This document shows, piece after piece, positions 17,079-26,403 of a stretch of DNA of 64,000 nt. The stretch comes from Cryobacterium sp. SO2 (GTDB taxonomy: Bacteria > Actinomycetota > Actinomycetes > Actinomycetales > Microbacteriaceae). The position numbers and the translations under genes are program-made. Location: assembly GCF_026151165.2 (NCBI RefSeq), contig NZ_CP117849.1:682001-746000 (forward strand), read 5' to 3'. The notes beneath the pieces are model-generated. The model had not been told where the DNA came from. It saw only the letters and a program-made list of their open reading frames with translations, and did no database searches. The stretch's first letter is position 1; every line of letters starts with the position of its first letter.

Positions 17079-18931
17079 TCGACCTCACTCCCACCGTGAT
17101 GGCCCCGGCGCTGCCCCGTGCCGCCCGCCGTTCGCTGTTCAACCGCCTGCTGCGCAACCCCGTCGGCCTCGGCACGATGCTGTTCCTGGCCCTGCTCGTG
17201 CTCAGCGCGATCTTCGCCCCACTGCTCGCGCCGCACGACCCCAACTCCTCGTCCATCCAGGACGTGCTCGGCGGGCCCGCCGACGGGCATCCGCTCGGCT
17301 TCGACAGTTCGGGCCGCGACGTGTTCTCCCGGCTCATCTTCGCCGGCCGGTTCAGCCTCGCCGGCGCCGCCCTGGCCCTGGTGATCGCCCTGGTCATCGG
17401 CGTGATCGGCGGTCTCATCGCCGGCTACTACGGCAAGTGGTTCGACTCGGTGTCGTCCTGGCTCACCGGCCTGCTGATGGCGCTGCCCGGCATCGTCGTG
17501 CTGCTGGCCGCCCGCTCGGTGCTCGGCCCGTCGATGTGGCTGTCGATGATGATCTTCGGCGTGCTGCTCTCGCCGGCCTTCTTCCGGCTCGTCTACGCGT
17601 CCGTCACCGCGGTGCGCAACGAACTGTACGTGGATGCCGCCCGGGTCGCCGGCCTCAGCGACACCCGCATCATCGGCAAGCACATCCTCACCGTGGTGCG
17701 CGCTCCCGTCATCATCCAGTCCGCCATGGTGCTCGGCATCGCTATCGCCATCCAGGCCGGGCTCGACTTCCTCGGCCTCGGCGACCAGTCGATCCCCACC
17801 TGGGGCACCATGCTTAACGACGGGTTCCGGCAGATCTACAAAGAGCCGATGCTGATCCTCTGGCCCAGCGTGGTGATCGCCCTCACCTGTGTGGCTCTCA
17901 CTCTGCTGGCCAACACCATGCGCGACGAACTCGAGCGCAGCGGCAAGGCCAAGCGCCGCCGCCGCCCGCCGCTGCGCCCGGTCGACGTGAACAAGACCGC
18001 CGCCGTCTTCCACGCCGACGACCTCTCCTCCTCCGGCCGCACCGGCGAGGTGCTGCTGGATGTGCGCGACCTCGCGATCGGCTACGACCAGGCCGACGGC
18101 ACCGTGAAGACCGTCGTGCACGACGTGTCGCTCATCGTGCGCCGCGGCGAGGTGCACGGCCTGATCGGCGAATCCGGGTCGGGCAAGACCCAGACCGCCT
18201 GGTCGATCCTGCGCCTGCTGCCCGACGGCGGCCGGGTCACCGGCGGCGCGATCTTCTTCGAGGGCAAGGACCTCGCCCTCGCCTCTGAGAAGGAGATGAC
18301 GAAGATCCGCGGCAAGAAGATCGCCTACATCCCGCAGGAACCGATGTCGAACCTCGACTCCGCGTTCACGATCGGCAGCCAGCTGGTCGAGCCGATGCGG
18401 GTGTGCCTGGGCCTGTCGAAGAAGGCCGCAACCAAGCGGGCGCTCGAACTGCTCGCCCGGGTCGGCATCCCCAACCCGGAGCGCACCTTCGCCGCCTACC
18501 CGCACGAGGTGTCCGGCGGCATGGCCCAGCGGGTGCTCATCGCCGGCGCCGTCTCCTGCGACCCCGACCTGCTCATCGCCGACGAGCCCACCACCGCCCT
18601 GGACGTGACCGTGCAGGCCGAGGTGCTCGACCTGCTGCGCGAGCTGCAGAGCGAACTCAACATGGGCGTCGTGCTCGTCACGCACAACTTCGGCGTCGTC
18701 GCCGACCTGTGCGACCGGGTCTCGGTGATGCGCGACGGCCGGGTGATCGAAACCGGACCGGTGCGGGCCATCTTCAACGAGGCGAAGCATCCGTACACCC
18801 AGTCGCTGCTCGCGGCGATCCTCGAAGACGGCGAAGCGCGCGGCGACCTCGCCGAGGGCAACTCCGCCACGGCCGCCGCCGTCGCCCTGACGACCCCCAG
18901 CATTTCCGACACCATAGGAGCGCAGTCATGA
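17075..18931 (+). CDS. DppC-DppD fusion: ABC permease joined to ATPase
   Basis: A 618-aa fusion of two normally separate transporter subunits. Residues about 1-290 form the DppC-type permease. They include the N-terminal segment RLLRNPVGLGTMLFLALLVL, an HPLGFDSSGRDVFSRL motif, and an EAA loop VDAARVAGLSDTRIIGKH. A basic, Pro-rich linker (about 300-325) leads to a DppD ATPase. The ATPase has Walker A GESGSGKTQT (about 363-372), signature VSGGMAQRV (about 478-486), Walker B LLIADEPTTALD and the switch His in VTHNF. No stop or frameshift is visible at the junction, so it is a genuine fusion. Translation is coupled both upstream and downstream by overlapping start/stop codons. Confidence 0.93.
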   Translation: MIDLTPTVMAPALPRAARRSLFNRLLRNPVGLGTMLFLALLVLSAIFAPLLAPHDPNSSSIQDVLGGPADGHPLGFDSSGRDVFSRLIFAGRFSLAGAALALVIALVIGVIGGLIAGYYGKWFDSVSSWLTGLLMALPGIVVLLAARSVLGPSMWLSMMIFGVLLSPAFFRLVYASVTAVRNELYVDAARVAGLSDTRIIGKHILTVVRAPVIIQSAMVLGIAIAIQAGLDFLGLGDQSIPTWGTMLNDGFRQIYKEPMLILWPSVVIALTCVALTLLANTMRDELERSGKAKRRRRPPLRPVDVNKTAAVFHADDLSSSGRTGEVLLDVRDLAIGYDQADGTVKTVVHDVSLIVRRGEVHGLIGESGSGKTQTAWSILRLLPDGGRVTGGAIFFEGKDLALASEKEMTKIRGKKIAYIPQEPMSNLDSAFTIGSQLVEPMRVCLGLSKKAATKRALELLARVGIPNPERTFAAYPHEVSGGMAQRVLIAGAVSCDPDLLIADEPTTALDVTVQAEVLDLLRELQSELNMGVVLVTHNFGVVADLCDRVSVMRDGRVIETGPVRAIFNEAKHPYTQSLLAAILEDGEARGDLAEGNSATAAAVALTTPSISDTIGAQS

Positions 18932-19788
18932 CCGAGCTTCTCCTCGACGTGAAGAACGTTGTCGTCGAATACCCGATCAAGGGGTTCCGCAAGGAGCCGT
19001 TCCAGGCTCTCAAGGGTGTCTCGCTCGACATCCGCCCGGGTGAAACCGTGGGCCTGGTCGGCGAGTCCGGCTCGGGCAAGACCACCCTGGGCCGCGCCGT
19101 ACTGGGCCTGGCCCCGGTCACCGGCGGGGAGATCCTCTACCGCGGCAAGGACATCGCCCACCTGGGCCGCCGGGAGCGCAAGGCGCTCTCCAGCGAGATC
19201 CAGGTGGTCTTCCAAGACCCGTACACCTCGCTGAACCCGAGCCTCACGATCGAGCAGATCCTGGTGGAACCGCTCACCGTGCGCAAGGTCGCCAAGAAGG
19301 ACGCCTCCAAGCGGGTGCTCGACCTGCTCGACCAGGTGGGACTGCCCAGCAACGCCGCCGATCGCCTGCCCCGGGAGTTCTCCGGCGGGCAGCGGCAGCG
19401 CATCGCGATCGCCCGCGCGCTGGCGCTGGACCCGCGCCTGATCGTCTGCGACGAACCCGTTTCGGCGCTGGACCTCTCCACCCAGGCCCGTGTGCTCGAC
19501 CTGTTCAAGGAGATCCAGGAGCGCACCGGCGTGGCCTACCTCTTCGTCTCGCACGACCTCGCCGTGGTGCGGCACCTCAGCCACCGGGTCGCCGTGATGT
19601 ACCACGGTGAGATCGTGGAGTGGGGCGCCGGCGACCAGGTCACCAGTGACCCCGTGCACCCGTACACGCAGAAGCTGTTCCTGGCCGCGCCGGTGCCGGA
19701 CCCCGACCGCCAGGAGCAGCGCCGGGCCGTGCGCCAGCGGCTGATGTTCGAGCAGCAGCAGGCCGAGCTCCAGGCCGGGGCGGCCTGA
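18928..19788 (+). CDS. ABC transporter ATP-binding protein, DppF type
   Basis: A 286-aa cytoplasmic ATPase forming the heterodimeric motor with the ATPase domain of the preceding fusion protein. It contains Walker A GESGSGKTT (about 45-53), Q-loop VVFQDPYTSLNP, signature FSGGQRQRIAIARAL, Walker B LIVCDEPVSALD and switch His in LFVSHDLA. The C-terminal HPYTQKLFLAAPVPDP segment is the usual oligopeptide-transporter ATPase tail. Its ATG overlaps the previous stop, with ATAGGAG upstream. Its own stop overlaps the start of the GH42 gene, binding transport and hydrolysis into one operon. Confidence 0.94.
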   Translation: MTELLLDVKNVVVEYPIKGFRKEPFQALKGVSLDIRPGETVGLVGESGSGKTTLGRAVLGLAPVTGGEILYRGKDIAHLGRRERKALSSEIQVVFQDPYTSLNPSLTIEQILVEPLTVRKVAKKDASKRVLDLLDQVGLPSNAADRLPREFSGGQRQRIAIARALALDPRLIVCDEPVSALDLSTQARVLDLFKEIQERTGVAYLFVSHDLAVVRHLSHRVAVMYHGEIVEWGAGDQVTSDPVHPYTQKLFLAAPVPDPDRQEQRRAVRQRLMFEQQQAELQAGAA

Positions 19789-21932
19789 TGGCCGGCTTGG
19801 GGGAGCCGCCCTTCGACGGCATCCGTTTCGGCGCCGCCTACTACCATGAGTACCAGCCCAGCCCCCGGCTGGACACCGATCTCGACCTGATGCAGGAGGC
19901 CGGCTTCACGGTCATCCGGGTGGGCGAATCGGTCTGGTCCACCTGGGAGCCCGAGCCCGGCGTCTTCGACCTGGACTGGCTGCAGCCGGTGCTCGACGGC
20001 GCCCACCGGCGGGGGATCGGGGTCATCCTCGGCACCCCCACCTACGCCATCCCGATGTGGATGAAGCGGCTGCACCCCGAGGTGGCCGGTGACTCGGCCA
20101 CCGGCACGCCCAACCACTGGGGCATGCGGCAGGAGATGGACTTCACCAACCCGACGTTCCTCTTTTATGCCGAGCGCATCATCCGTGCCATCATCAACCG
20201 CTACGCGGACCACCCCGCGGTGATCGGTTTCCAGGTCGACAACGAGCCCGGCATCCGGCTGCTCTACAACGAGGGTGTGTTCCAGCGGTTCACCGACGAA
20301 CTGCGGCACCTCTACGGCGACGTGGAAACCCTCAACCGGGAGTGGGGCCTGGTCTACTGGTCGCACCGGCTGTGCACCTGGGCCGACCTGTGGCGGCCGG
20401 ACGGCAACTTCCAACCGCAGTACGACCTGGCCTGGCGCCGGTTCCAAGCCAAACTCGTCACCGAGTACATCGGCTGGCAGGCCGACATCGTGCGCGAGTA
20501 CGCCCAGCCGCGGCACTTCGTCACCACCTGCATCTCCTACGACCAGCTCGGCGTCGAAGACGTGAACCTATCCGCCAACCTCGAGATCGCCAGCGGCAAC
20601 GCCTACTACGAGGGCGAAGGGTCGCTGGCGCACCCGTCCACCGACGAGCGAAGCGCCGACTGGATCGTGAAGGGCACCTGGGCGCTCTACCACCTGGCCG
20701 ACGTGATGTACTCGTCGAAGCAGGCGCCGTTCCTGGTCACCGAGACGAACGCCTCCTCGATCGGGTTCTCCCAGCTCAACTTCTCGCCCTACGACGGCCA
20801 GTGGCGCCAGGCCGCCTGGGCGCTGGTGTCGCGCGGCGCGGGCATGATCGAGTACTGGCACTGGCACACCCTGCACTTCGGCGCCGAAACCTATTGGGGC
20901 GGCGTGCTGCCGCACAGCCAGAAACCCGGCCGCGCCTACCGGGAGCTCGCCCGGATCGGTCAGGAGTTCCAGACCGCCGGCGCAATCGTGGCGCGGGCCC
21001 GGCCCGACTACGACGTGGCGGTGCTCTACGACTCCGACAGCAAGTTTGCGCTCTCCGCGCAGGCCCCGTTCTCGGCCCCTGGCCAGTACTTCGACCCGGA
21101 TTCGTACCGGCGCATCATCGCGTCCTTCGTGCGTGGCGCCTTCGACGCCGGCCTGCAGACCCGGCTGGTGCGGCCGCAACAGATCTTCCCCGGCCGTGCC
21201 ACGGCCGGGGTCGACCAACTCGAACGCGGCGACGCGGCCGATTTCGCCGTCGCCTACCCGGTGCTCCTGGTGCCGGCGTTCTTCACCGCCGCGGATGCCG
21301 AGCTCGACTGGCTGGCCGCCTACGCGGCCGCCGGCGGGCACCTCGTGCTCGGCCCGCGCTCGGCGTACGCCGACAGGGAGGGCCGCGCCCGGCAGGACGT
21401 GCAGCCGGCCCGGCTCAGCGACGCGGCCGGGGCCTGGTACGACGAGTTCGCCACCCTCACCCAGCCGGTGCCGGTGACGGATGCCGGCGCCGGGTTCCCG
21501 CTGCGACCCGGCTCCGCCGCCACCGCCTGGCTCGACGGGCTCACGCCCGCCGGCGCGACCGGGCTGGTCGGCTACGAGCATCCGCACTACGGCCGCTGGC
21601 CGGCGGTGACCAGCCACGCCCACGGCGACGGCACCGTCACCGTGGTGGGCACGGTGCCCAACCAAGCGCTGGCGCACTCACTGGCCGAGTGGCTGGTGCC
21701 GGCGCCGGTGGCCGGCTGGGCCGGGCTGCCCGAGAGCGTCACCGTGACCACCTCGACCGCCCCGGACGGCTCGCGGGTGTTCTACGTGCACAACTGGTCG
21801 TGGACCCCGCAAACCCTCACCGCACCCACCCAACTGAGCGACCTGCTCTCGGGCAGCGCCCACGACGACGGCTCCAGCCTGGAGCTGGGCGCCTGGGACG
21901 TGCGCGTGTTCACCGACAGCGCCGCCGAATAG
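19788..21932 (+). CDS. Beta-galactosidase, glycoside hydrolase family 42
   Basis: A 714-aa cytoplasmic GH42 enzyme expected to remove terminal beta-D-galactose (in some members alpha-L-arabinopyranose) from imported oligosaccharides. The (beta/alpha)8 domain carries the acid/base Glu153 (QVDNEPG) and nucleophile Glu319 (FLVTETNAS). It is followed by the trimerisation domain (about 390-620) and a small C-terminal beta domain. FGAAYYHEYQP at the start is the family opening. No signal peptide is present. The ATG overlaps the stop of the transporter ATPase gene (TGATG), so the enzyme is translationally coupled to the importer. Other members of the family act on plant galactans or lactose-like sugars. 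Confidence 0.92.
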   Translation: MAGLGEPPFDGIRFGAAYYHEYQPSPRLDTDLDLMQEAGFTVIRVGESVWSTWEPEPGVFDLDWLQPVLDGAHRRGIGVILGTPTYAIPMWMKRLHPEVAGDSATGTPNHWGMRQEMDFTNPTFLFYAERIIRAIINRYADHPAVIGFQVDNEPGIRLLYNEGVFQRFTDELRHLYGDVETLNREWGLVYWSHRLCTWADLWRPDGNFQPQYDLAWRRFQAKLVTEYIGWQADIVREYAQPRHFVTTCISYDQLGVEDVNLSANLEIASGNAYYEGEGSLAHPSTDERSADWIVKGTWALYHLADVMYSSKQAPFLVTETNASSIGFSQLNFSPYDGQWRQAAWALVSRGAGMIEYWHWHTLHFGAETYWGGVLPHSQKPGRAYRELARIGQEFQTAGAIVARARPDYDVAVLYDSDSKFALSAQAPFSAPGQYFDPDSYRRIIASFVRGAFDAGLQTRLVRPQQIFPGRATAGVDQLERGDAADFAVAYPVLLVPAFFTAADAELDWLAAYAAAGGHLVLGPRSAYADREGRARQDVQPARLSDAAGAWYDEFATLTQPVPVTDAGAGFPLRPGSAATAWLDGLTPAGATGLVGYEHPHYGRWPAVTSHAHGDGTVTVVGTVPNQALAHSLAEWLVPAPVAGWAGLPESVTVTTSTAPDGSRVFYVHNWSWTPQTLTAPTQLSDLLSGSAHDDGSSLELGAWDVRVFTDSAAE

Positions 21933-21975
21933 TTTTTCCACACTCAGAACCGATTCCCACGAAAGCGATTGCACC

Positions 21976-24468
21976 ATGACGATCTCCGAAGACCTCGACG
22001 CCGCGGTCACCGACCACACCACCGATTCCAGCACGGATGCCCGACTCAGCGCCCTGCTGGACCGGCTCACCCTCGAGGAGAAGGTGCTGCTGCTCACCGG
22101 CCGCGACTTCTGGACCACTGCGCCGATCGAGAAGATCGGCCTGCGCCGCATCCTCGTCTCCGACGGCCCGAGCGGTGTGCGCGGCGAGGTCTGGGACGAA
22201 CGGTCGCCGTCGCTGAACCTGCCGTCGTCGACGGCGCTCGGCGCCGCCTGGGACCCGGATATCGCCCGCCGGTACGGCAATGTCGCCGCCGTCGAGGCCC
22301 GCCGCAAGGGCGTGGACGTGGTGCTCGGCCCGACCATCAACCTGCACCGCTCCCCGCTGGGCGGCCGGCACTTCGAGGCGTTCAGCGAAGATCCGCATCT
22401 CACCGCCAAGCTCGCCGCCGCCTACGTGGCCGGCGTGCAGGAGAACGGCGTGGGCGCCACCCCCAAGCACTACATCGCCAACGACTTCGAAACCGACCGG
22501 TTCACCGCCAACGTGGTCGTCGACGACCGCGCGCTGCGGGAGCTCTACCTGCTCGCCTTCGAAGAGGCTGTCACCGAGGCGCACGCCTGGCTGGTGATGA
22601 GCTCCTACAACTCCGTCAACGGCGCCACCGTCACCGAGAACGATCTGCTCGAGACCCCGCTCAACTCCGAATGGGGCTTCGACGGTGTGGTGATCAGTGA
22701 CTGGACCGCCGTACGCAGCGTGAACAGCGCCCGCTACTCGCAAGACCTCGTCATGCCGGGCCCGGCCGGCCCCTGGGGCGAGGCCCTCGTGGCCGCTGTC
22801 ACCGCCGGCGAGGTGGACGAAGCCGCGATCGACCGCAAGGTGCTGCGCATCCTGCGGCTGGCCGCCCGGGTGGGCGCGCTCGAAGGCTTCGAGCCGGCCG
22901 TCGCCGCGCCCGTGGTCGTCGAAGACGGCATCCGCTTCGCCAAGGAAGCCGAGGTCGCCGGCAGCGTGCTCGTGGCCAACACCGGGGAGCTGCCCTGGCA
23001 GGCCGAGACGCTCACGAAGGTGGCCGTGATCGGGCACAACGCCCGGTTCGCCCGCACCCAGGGCGGCGGCAGCGCCACCGTGCTGCCCGAGCGCGTGATC
23101 ACCCCGCTGGACGGCCTCATCGCCGCGCTGCCGAACGCCTCGGTGTCCTACTCGGTGGGCGCCGTCGTGCAGGAGGGCATCGCCGAACTGCCGCTGACCA
23201 GCATCGTTAACCCGCAGACCGGTGAGCCCGGCGCCCGGGTGCGTTTTCTGGACGCCGACGGCGGCGAACTGTTCGTGGAGGACCGCCGCGCCACCGCGCT
23301 GGTCTGGTTCGGCGGCGACGCCCCGATCGCGGAGTCGAAGGTGCTGGAGTTCAGCACCCGCTACACGCCCGAGGCCACCGGCGAGATCCTGCTCGGCTTC
23401 GCCAGCGCCGGCAACGGCCGCATCATCGTGAACGGTGCCCTGCTGCACGAGGAGACCGTCGTTCCCGAGGGCACCGACCTCGGCGCCGCGTTCCTGTCCC
23501 CGCCGTCGGCCTCCGTTGCCGTGCAGGTGACCGAGGGCGTGCCCATCGAGCTCGTCGTCGAGTACGACATCGCGCCGGAGGGCGCCCTGATGGGCGCGCT
23601 GTCGATCACCATCGGCATCGAACCCGACCTCTCCAGCCCGGATGCGCTCATCGCCGAGGCCGTCGCCGCCGCGGCCGCCGCCGACGTGGTGGTGCTCGTT
23701 GTGGGCACCAACTCCAAGGTGGAGTCCGAGGGCTACGACCGCTCCGACCTCGACCTGCCCGGCCGGCAGGACGACCTCGTGCGCGCCGTGGCCGCGGTCA
23801 ACCCGCGCACCGTCGTGGTCGTCAACTCCGGCTCGCCCGTGCTGATGCCGTGGCGCGATGATGTCGCCGCGATCCTGCTTAGCTGGTTCGGCGGCCAGGA
23901 GTACGGCGACGCCGTCGCCGCCATGCTGCTCGGCGAGGCCGAGCCGGGCGGGCGCCTGCCCACCACCTGGCCGGCGACGCTCGACGACGTGCCCGTGTTC
24001 AACGTCACCCCGGAGGACGGGGTCGTGCGCTACGACGAGGGCATCCACATCGGCTACCGTGCCTGGCTCAAGGCCGGCACCGCACCGGCCTACGAGTTCG
24101 GTCACGGCCTGGGCTACACCACCTGGACGCTCGACGGCGTGACCGTGGACGAAGCCGCGTTGCCGGCCGTGGGCGCCACCAGCGTGTCGGTGAGCCTGAC
24201 CAACACGGGTGACCGCGCCGGCAAGCAGGTCGTGCAGGTCTACGCGTCCCGCGCCGACTCCTCGATCGACCGCCCGGTGCGCTGGCTGGTGGGCTTCGCG
24301 CCCGTGACCGCGGCCGCCGGCGAGAGCGTGAGCGTGGACATCCGCGTGCCCGAACGGGCCTTCGCCGACTGGCAGGACGGCTGGCACTACGAAACCGGCC
24401 GGTACCTCTTCGAGGTGGGCACCAGCGTGAGCAACCTGCCCCTGTCCGTGCCCGTCACCCTGAACTGA
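21976..24468 (+). CDS. Beta-glucosidase/xylosidase, glycoside hydrolase family 3 with PA14 insert
   Basis: An 830-aa cytoplasmic GH3 enzyme. The N-terminal barrel holds the nucleophile Asp242 (VVISDWTAV) and substrate-binding motifs SDGPSGVRG and KHYIAND. The (alpha/beta)6 sandwich domain is interrupted at about 390-540 by a beta-rich stretch (FLDADGGELFVED to LVVEYDIAPEGA) that looks like a PA14 insert, as in K. marxianus-type beta-glucosidases. It resumes with VVLVVGTNSKVESEGYDR. The C-terminal fibronectin-III-like domain is at about 740-825. It follows the GH42 gene by 43 bases and precedes GH43 by 11. Whether it prefers beta-glucosides or beta-xylosides is not decidable here. Confidence 0.9.
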   Translation: MTISEDLDAAVTDHTTDSSTDARLSALLDRLTLEEKVLLLTGRDFWTTAPIEKIGLRRILVSDGPSGVRGEVWDERSPSLNLPSSTALGAAWDPDIARRYGNVAAVEARRKGVDVVLGPTINLHRSPLGGRHFEAFSEDPHLTAKLAAAYVAGVQENGVGATPKHYIANDFETDRFTANVVVDDRALRELYLLAFEEAVTEAHAWLVMSSYNSVNGATVTENDLLETPLNSEWGFDGVVISDWTAVRSVNSARYSQDLVMPGPAGPWGEALVAAVTAGEVDEAAIDRKVLRILRLAARVGALEGFEPAVAAPVVVEDGIRFAKEAEVAGSVLVANTGELPWQAETLTKVAVIGHNARFARTQGGGSATVLPERVITPLDGLIAALPNASVSYSVGAVVQEGIAELPLTSIVNPQTGEPGARVRFLDADGGELFVEDRRATALVWFGGDAPIAESKVLEFSTRYTPEATGEILLGFASAGNGRIIVNGALLHEETVVPEGTDLGAAFLSPPSASVAVQVTEGVPIELVVEYDIAPEGALMGALSITIGIEPDLSSPDALIAEAVAAAAAADVVVLVVGTNSKVESEGYDRSDLDLPGRQDDLVRAVAAVNPRTVVVVNSGSPVLMPWRDDVAAILLSWFGGQEYGDAVAAMLLGEAEPGGRLPTTWPATLDDVPVFNVTPEDGVVRYDEGIHIGYRAWLKAGTAPAYEFGHGLGYTTWTLDGVTVDEAALPAVGATSVSVSLTNTGDRAGKQVVQVYASRADSSIDRPVRWLVGFAPVTAAAGESVSVDIRVPERAFADWQDGWHYETGRYLFEVGTSVSNLPLSVPVTLN

Positions 24469-24479
24469 GCGGAACGATC

Positions 24480-26138
24480 ATGACCGACACAGTGCAGAAC
24501 GACACCGCCCAGACCGACTTCGCGCCGCCCGCACCGGCCGACAACGCTTGGCCTAACCCGCTCGTCGCCGGCTTCTACCCCGACCCCAGCGTGGTCAAGG
24601 TGGGCGGGGACTACTACCTCGCCAACTCCACCTTCGAGTACCTGCCCGGCATCCCGATCTTCCACAGCACCGACCTGGTCGACTGGACCCAGATCGGCCA
24701 CGTGGTGGAGCGTCCCGGCCAGCTGGCGTCGGCGCACGTGCCCACGCTCGGCGGCGCCTGGGCGCCCACCATCCGGCACCGCGACGGCATCTTCTACGTG
24801 GTGGTGACGGATGCGATGGGCCGCGGCATGCTCATCTTCAGTGCCACCGACCCGGCCGGCCCGTGGAGCGACGGCACCCTCATCCAGGGCATCCACGGCA
24901 TTGACACCGACCTCGCCTGGGACGAGAACGGCCTCGCGTACATCACCTACTCCGGCCTGGACGTGACCAGCGGCGAGCTGCCCACCGGGCACAAGGGCAT
25001 CCTGCAGTTCACCGTGGACCTGGAGACCGGCGTGCCGTTGTCGCAGCCGGTCTCGGTGTGGTCGGGCACCGGGCTGAAGTTCCCCGAGGCGCCGCACCTC
25101 TACCAGCACGGCGAGTACTGGTACCTGATGATCGCCGAGGGCGGCACCGAACGCGGCCACGGCATCAGCGTGGCCCGCGGCGCGCGACCGAACGGCCCGT
25201 TCACCGAGGGAGCGGCGGCGGGCGGCCCGGCCAACCCGATCCTCTCCGCCCGCAGCACCAACCGACCGATTCAGAACACCGGACACGGCGACCTCGTCGA
25301 GACGCCCGACGGCGGCTGGGCGATCGTGATGCTCGGCATGCGGCCCACCGGCATGACCCAGGCGTTCTCCGCGCTGGGCCGGGAGACCTTCATCACCAGT
25401 GCCCGCTGGGAGAACGGTTGGCTGGCCGCCGACCCGGTGCTGCTGAACCCGAGGCCGGGCGAGACCGTGTTCGCGGATGACTTCGCCGGCGAGACGCTCG
25501 CGCCGGAGTGGCTCGCCGTGCGCCGCTACCCGGCCGAGGTGTCGACGCTCGCCGCCGGGCCTGGCGATGCCGGCGCGGATGCCCCGGGCGGTTCGGCCGT
25601 CGCGGACGCCGCATCCGCCCCCGGCCGGCTCGTGCTGACCGGCGAGGGCAGCACCCTCGACGCCGAGCAGCCCGTGCTCGTGGGCGTGCGGCAACGCAAC
25701 CCGTGGTCGAGCACCTCGGTGCGGGTTGGCGGTGTCGCCGGCAGCGGCACCGGACTCGGCGGCCTGGGCGTGCGCTACGACGAGGAACACCACTACGAGA
25801 TCGAGGTGGGCAACGGCGTCGTGACGGCGCGGGCCTGCGTCGCGGGCATCCGCCAGGAGTGGACGGTGCCGCTGGCCCCGCAGCACCTGGTGGACGGCGC
25901 CGTGACCCTGGGTTTGGACACCGTGCCGCCGGATGCGTCGTCGATGCTGTCCGGCCTCACCAGCGACATCGTGGTGCTCAGCGTTGGCGCCGGCGCCGAC
26001 CGGGTGGAACTCGCCCGGGTGGACGGCCGCTACCTCTCCCAGGAGACCGCGGCCTCGTTCACCGGCCGGGTGCTCTGCCTGTACGCGGTCACCGGCGAGG
26101 TCTCCTTCGCCGCCTTCCGCTACGCCGGCACGGAGTAA
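24480..26138 (+). CDS. Family 43 glycoside hydrolase (beta-xylosidase/alpha-arabinofuranosidase)
   Basis: A 552-aa cytoplasmic GH43 enzyme likely to release xylose or arabinose from imported oligosaccharides. The five-bladed propeller begins NPLVAGFYPDPSVVKVGGDY, with catalytic base Asp35. The pKa-modulating Asp is in GIDTDLAWD (Asp142/144), and the general acid is Glu203 in FPEAPHLY. A C-terminal beta-sandwich domain (about 330-550) is the type found in xylan 1,4-beta-xylosidases. No signal peptide is seen. It is the last gene of the importer-GH42-GH3-GH43 operon, and its stop is 6 bases before a 61-bp palindrome. Confidence 0.9.
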   Translation: MTDTVQNDTAQTDFAPPAPADNAWPNPLVAGFYPDPSVVKVGGDYYLANSTFEYLPGIPIFHSTDLVDWTQIGHVVERPGQLASAHVPTLGGAWAPTIRHRDGIFYVVVTDAMGRGMLIFSATDPAGPWSDGTLIQGIHGIDTDLAWDENGLAYITYSGLDVTSGELPTGHKGILQFTVDLETGVPLSQPVSVWSGTGLKFPEAPHLYQHGEYWYLMIAEGGTERGHGISVARGARPNGPFTEGAAAGGPANPILSARSTNRPIQNTGHGDLVETPDGGWAIVMLGMRPTGMTQAFSALGRETFITSARWENGWLAADPVLLNPRPGETVFADDFAGETLAPEWLAVRRYPAEVSTLAAGPGDAGADAPGGSAVADAASAPGRLVLTGEGSTLDAEQPVLVGVRQRNPWSSTSVRVGGVAGSGTGLGGLGVRYDEEHHYEIEVGNGVVTARACVAGIRQEWTVPLAPQHLVDGAVTLGLDTVPPDASSMLSGLTSDIVVLSVGAGADRVELARVDGRYLSQETAASFTGRVLCLYAVTGEVSFAAFRYAGTE

Positions 26139-26144
26139 CAGATC

Positions 26145-26205
26145 CGCGAGCCGTGAGTTGGGCCCCAAAAACTCCAGTTTTTCGGGGCCCAACTCACGGC
26201 TCGCG
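26145..26205. repeat. 61-bp palindromic element, copy 2
   Basis: This is the best-preserved copy. Perfect 22-bp arms run 26145-26166 and 26184-26205, beginning CGCGAGCCGTGAGTTGGGCC. A further AAAAACT/AGTTTTT pairs near the tip, leaving almost no loop. It sits directly after the GH43 stop. With the copy at 26404-26464 it brackets a 198-bp interval of other palindromes at the convergent junction of the glycan operon and the rhamnosidase gene. It may terminate transcription from both sides. Confidence 0.9.
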
Positions 26206-26270
26206 CGCGTAATCGCACCCGCTTACGCCCGACCCCACGCGCTCGCGCCCGCATCCGCCCACGCCTAACT

Positions 26271-26359
26271 GTTCCCCGTGCGGACAATTGCGCCCGGCGT
26301 ACCGGACGCAGAAGTCCGCACGGGTAACAGGTGCGTCGGGTGCGGGCCCCTAGGGGCCC
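26271..26359. repeat. Additional palindromes inside the 26139-26452 gap
   Basis: The 314-base gap between convergent GH43 and GH78 genes contains no gene. Between its two 61-bp elements lies a stem with arms GTTCCCCGTGCGGAC (26271-26285) and GTCCGCACGGGTAAC (26314-26328), 14 of 15 paired. A perfect 16-base palindrome, GGGCCCCTAGGGGCCC, lies at 26344-26359. The central CTAG is rare in high-GC DNA. Confidence 0.75.
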
Positions 26360-26403
26360 GTCCCCGGCCCCGGCGACGGGTCTCTCGCCCGCCCCGCACA
26401 TCC

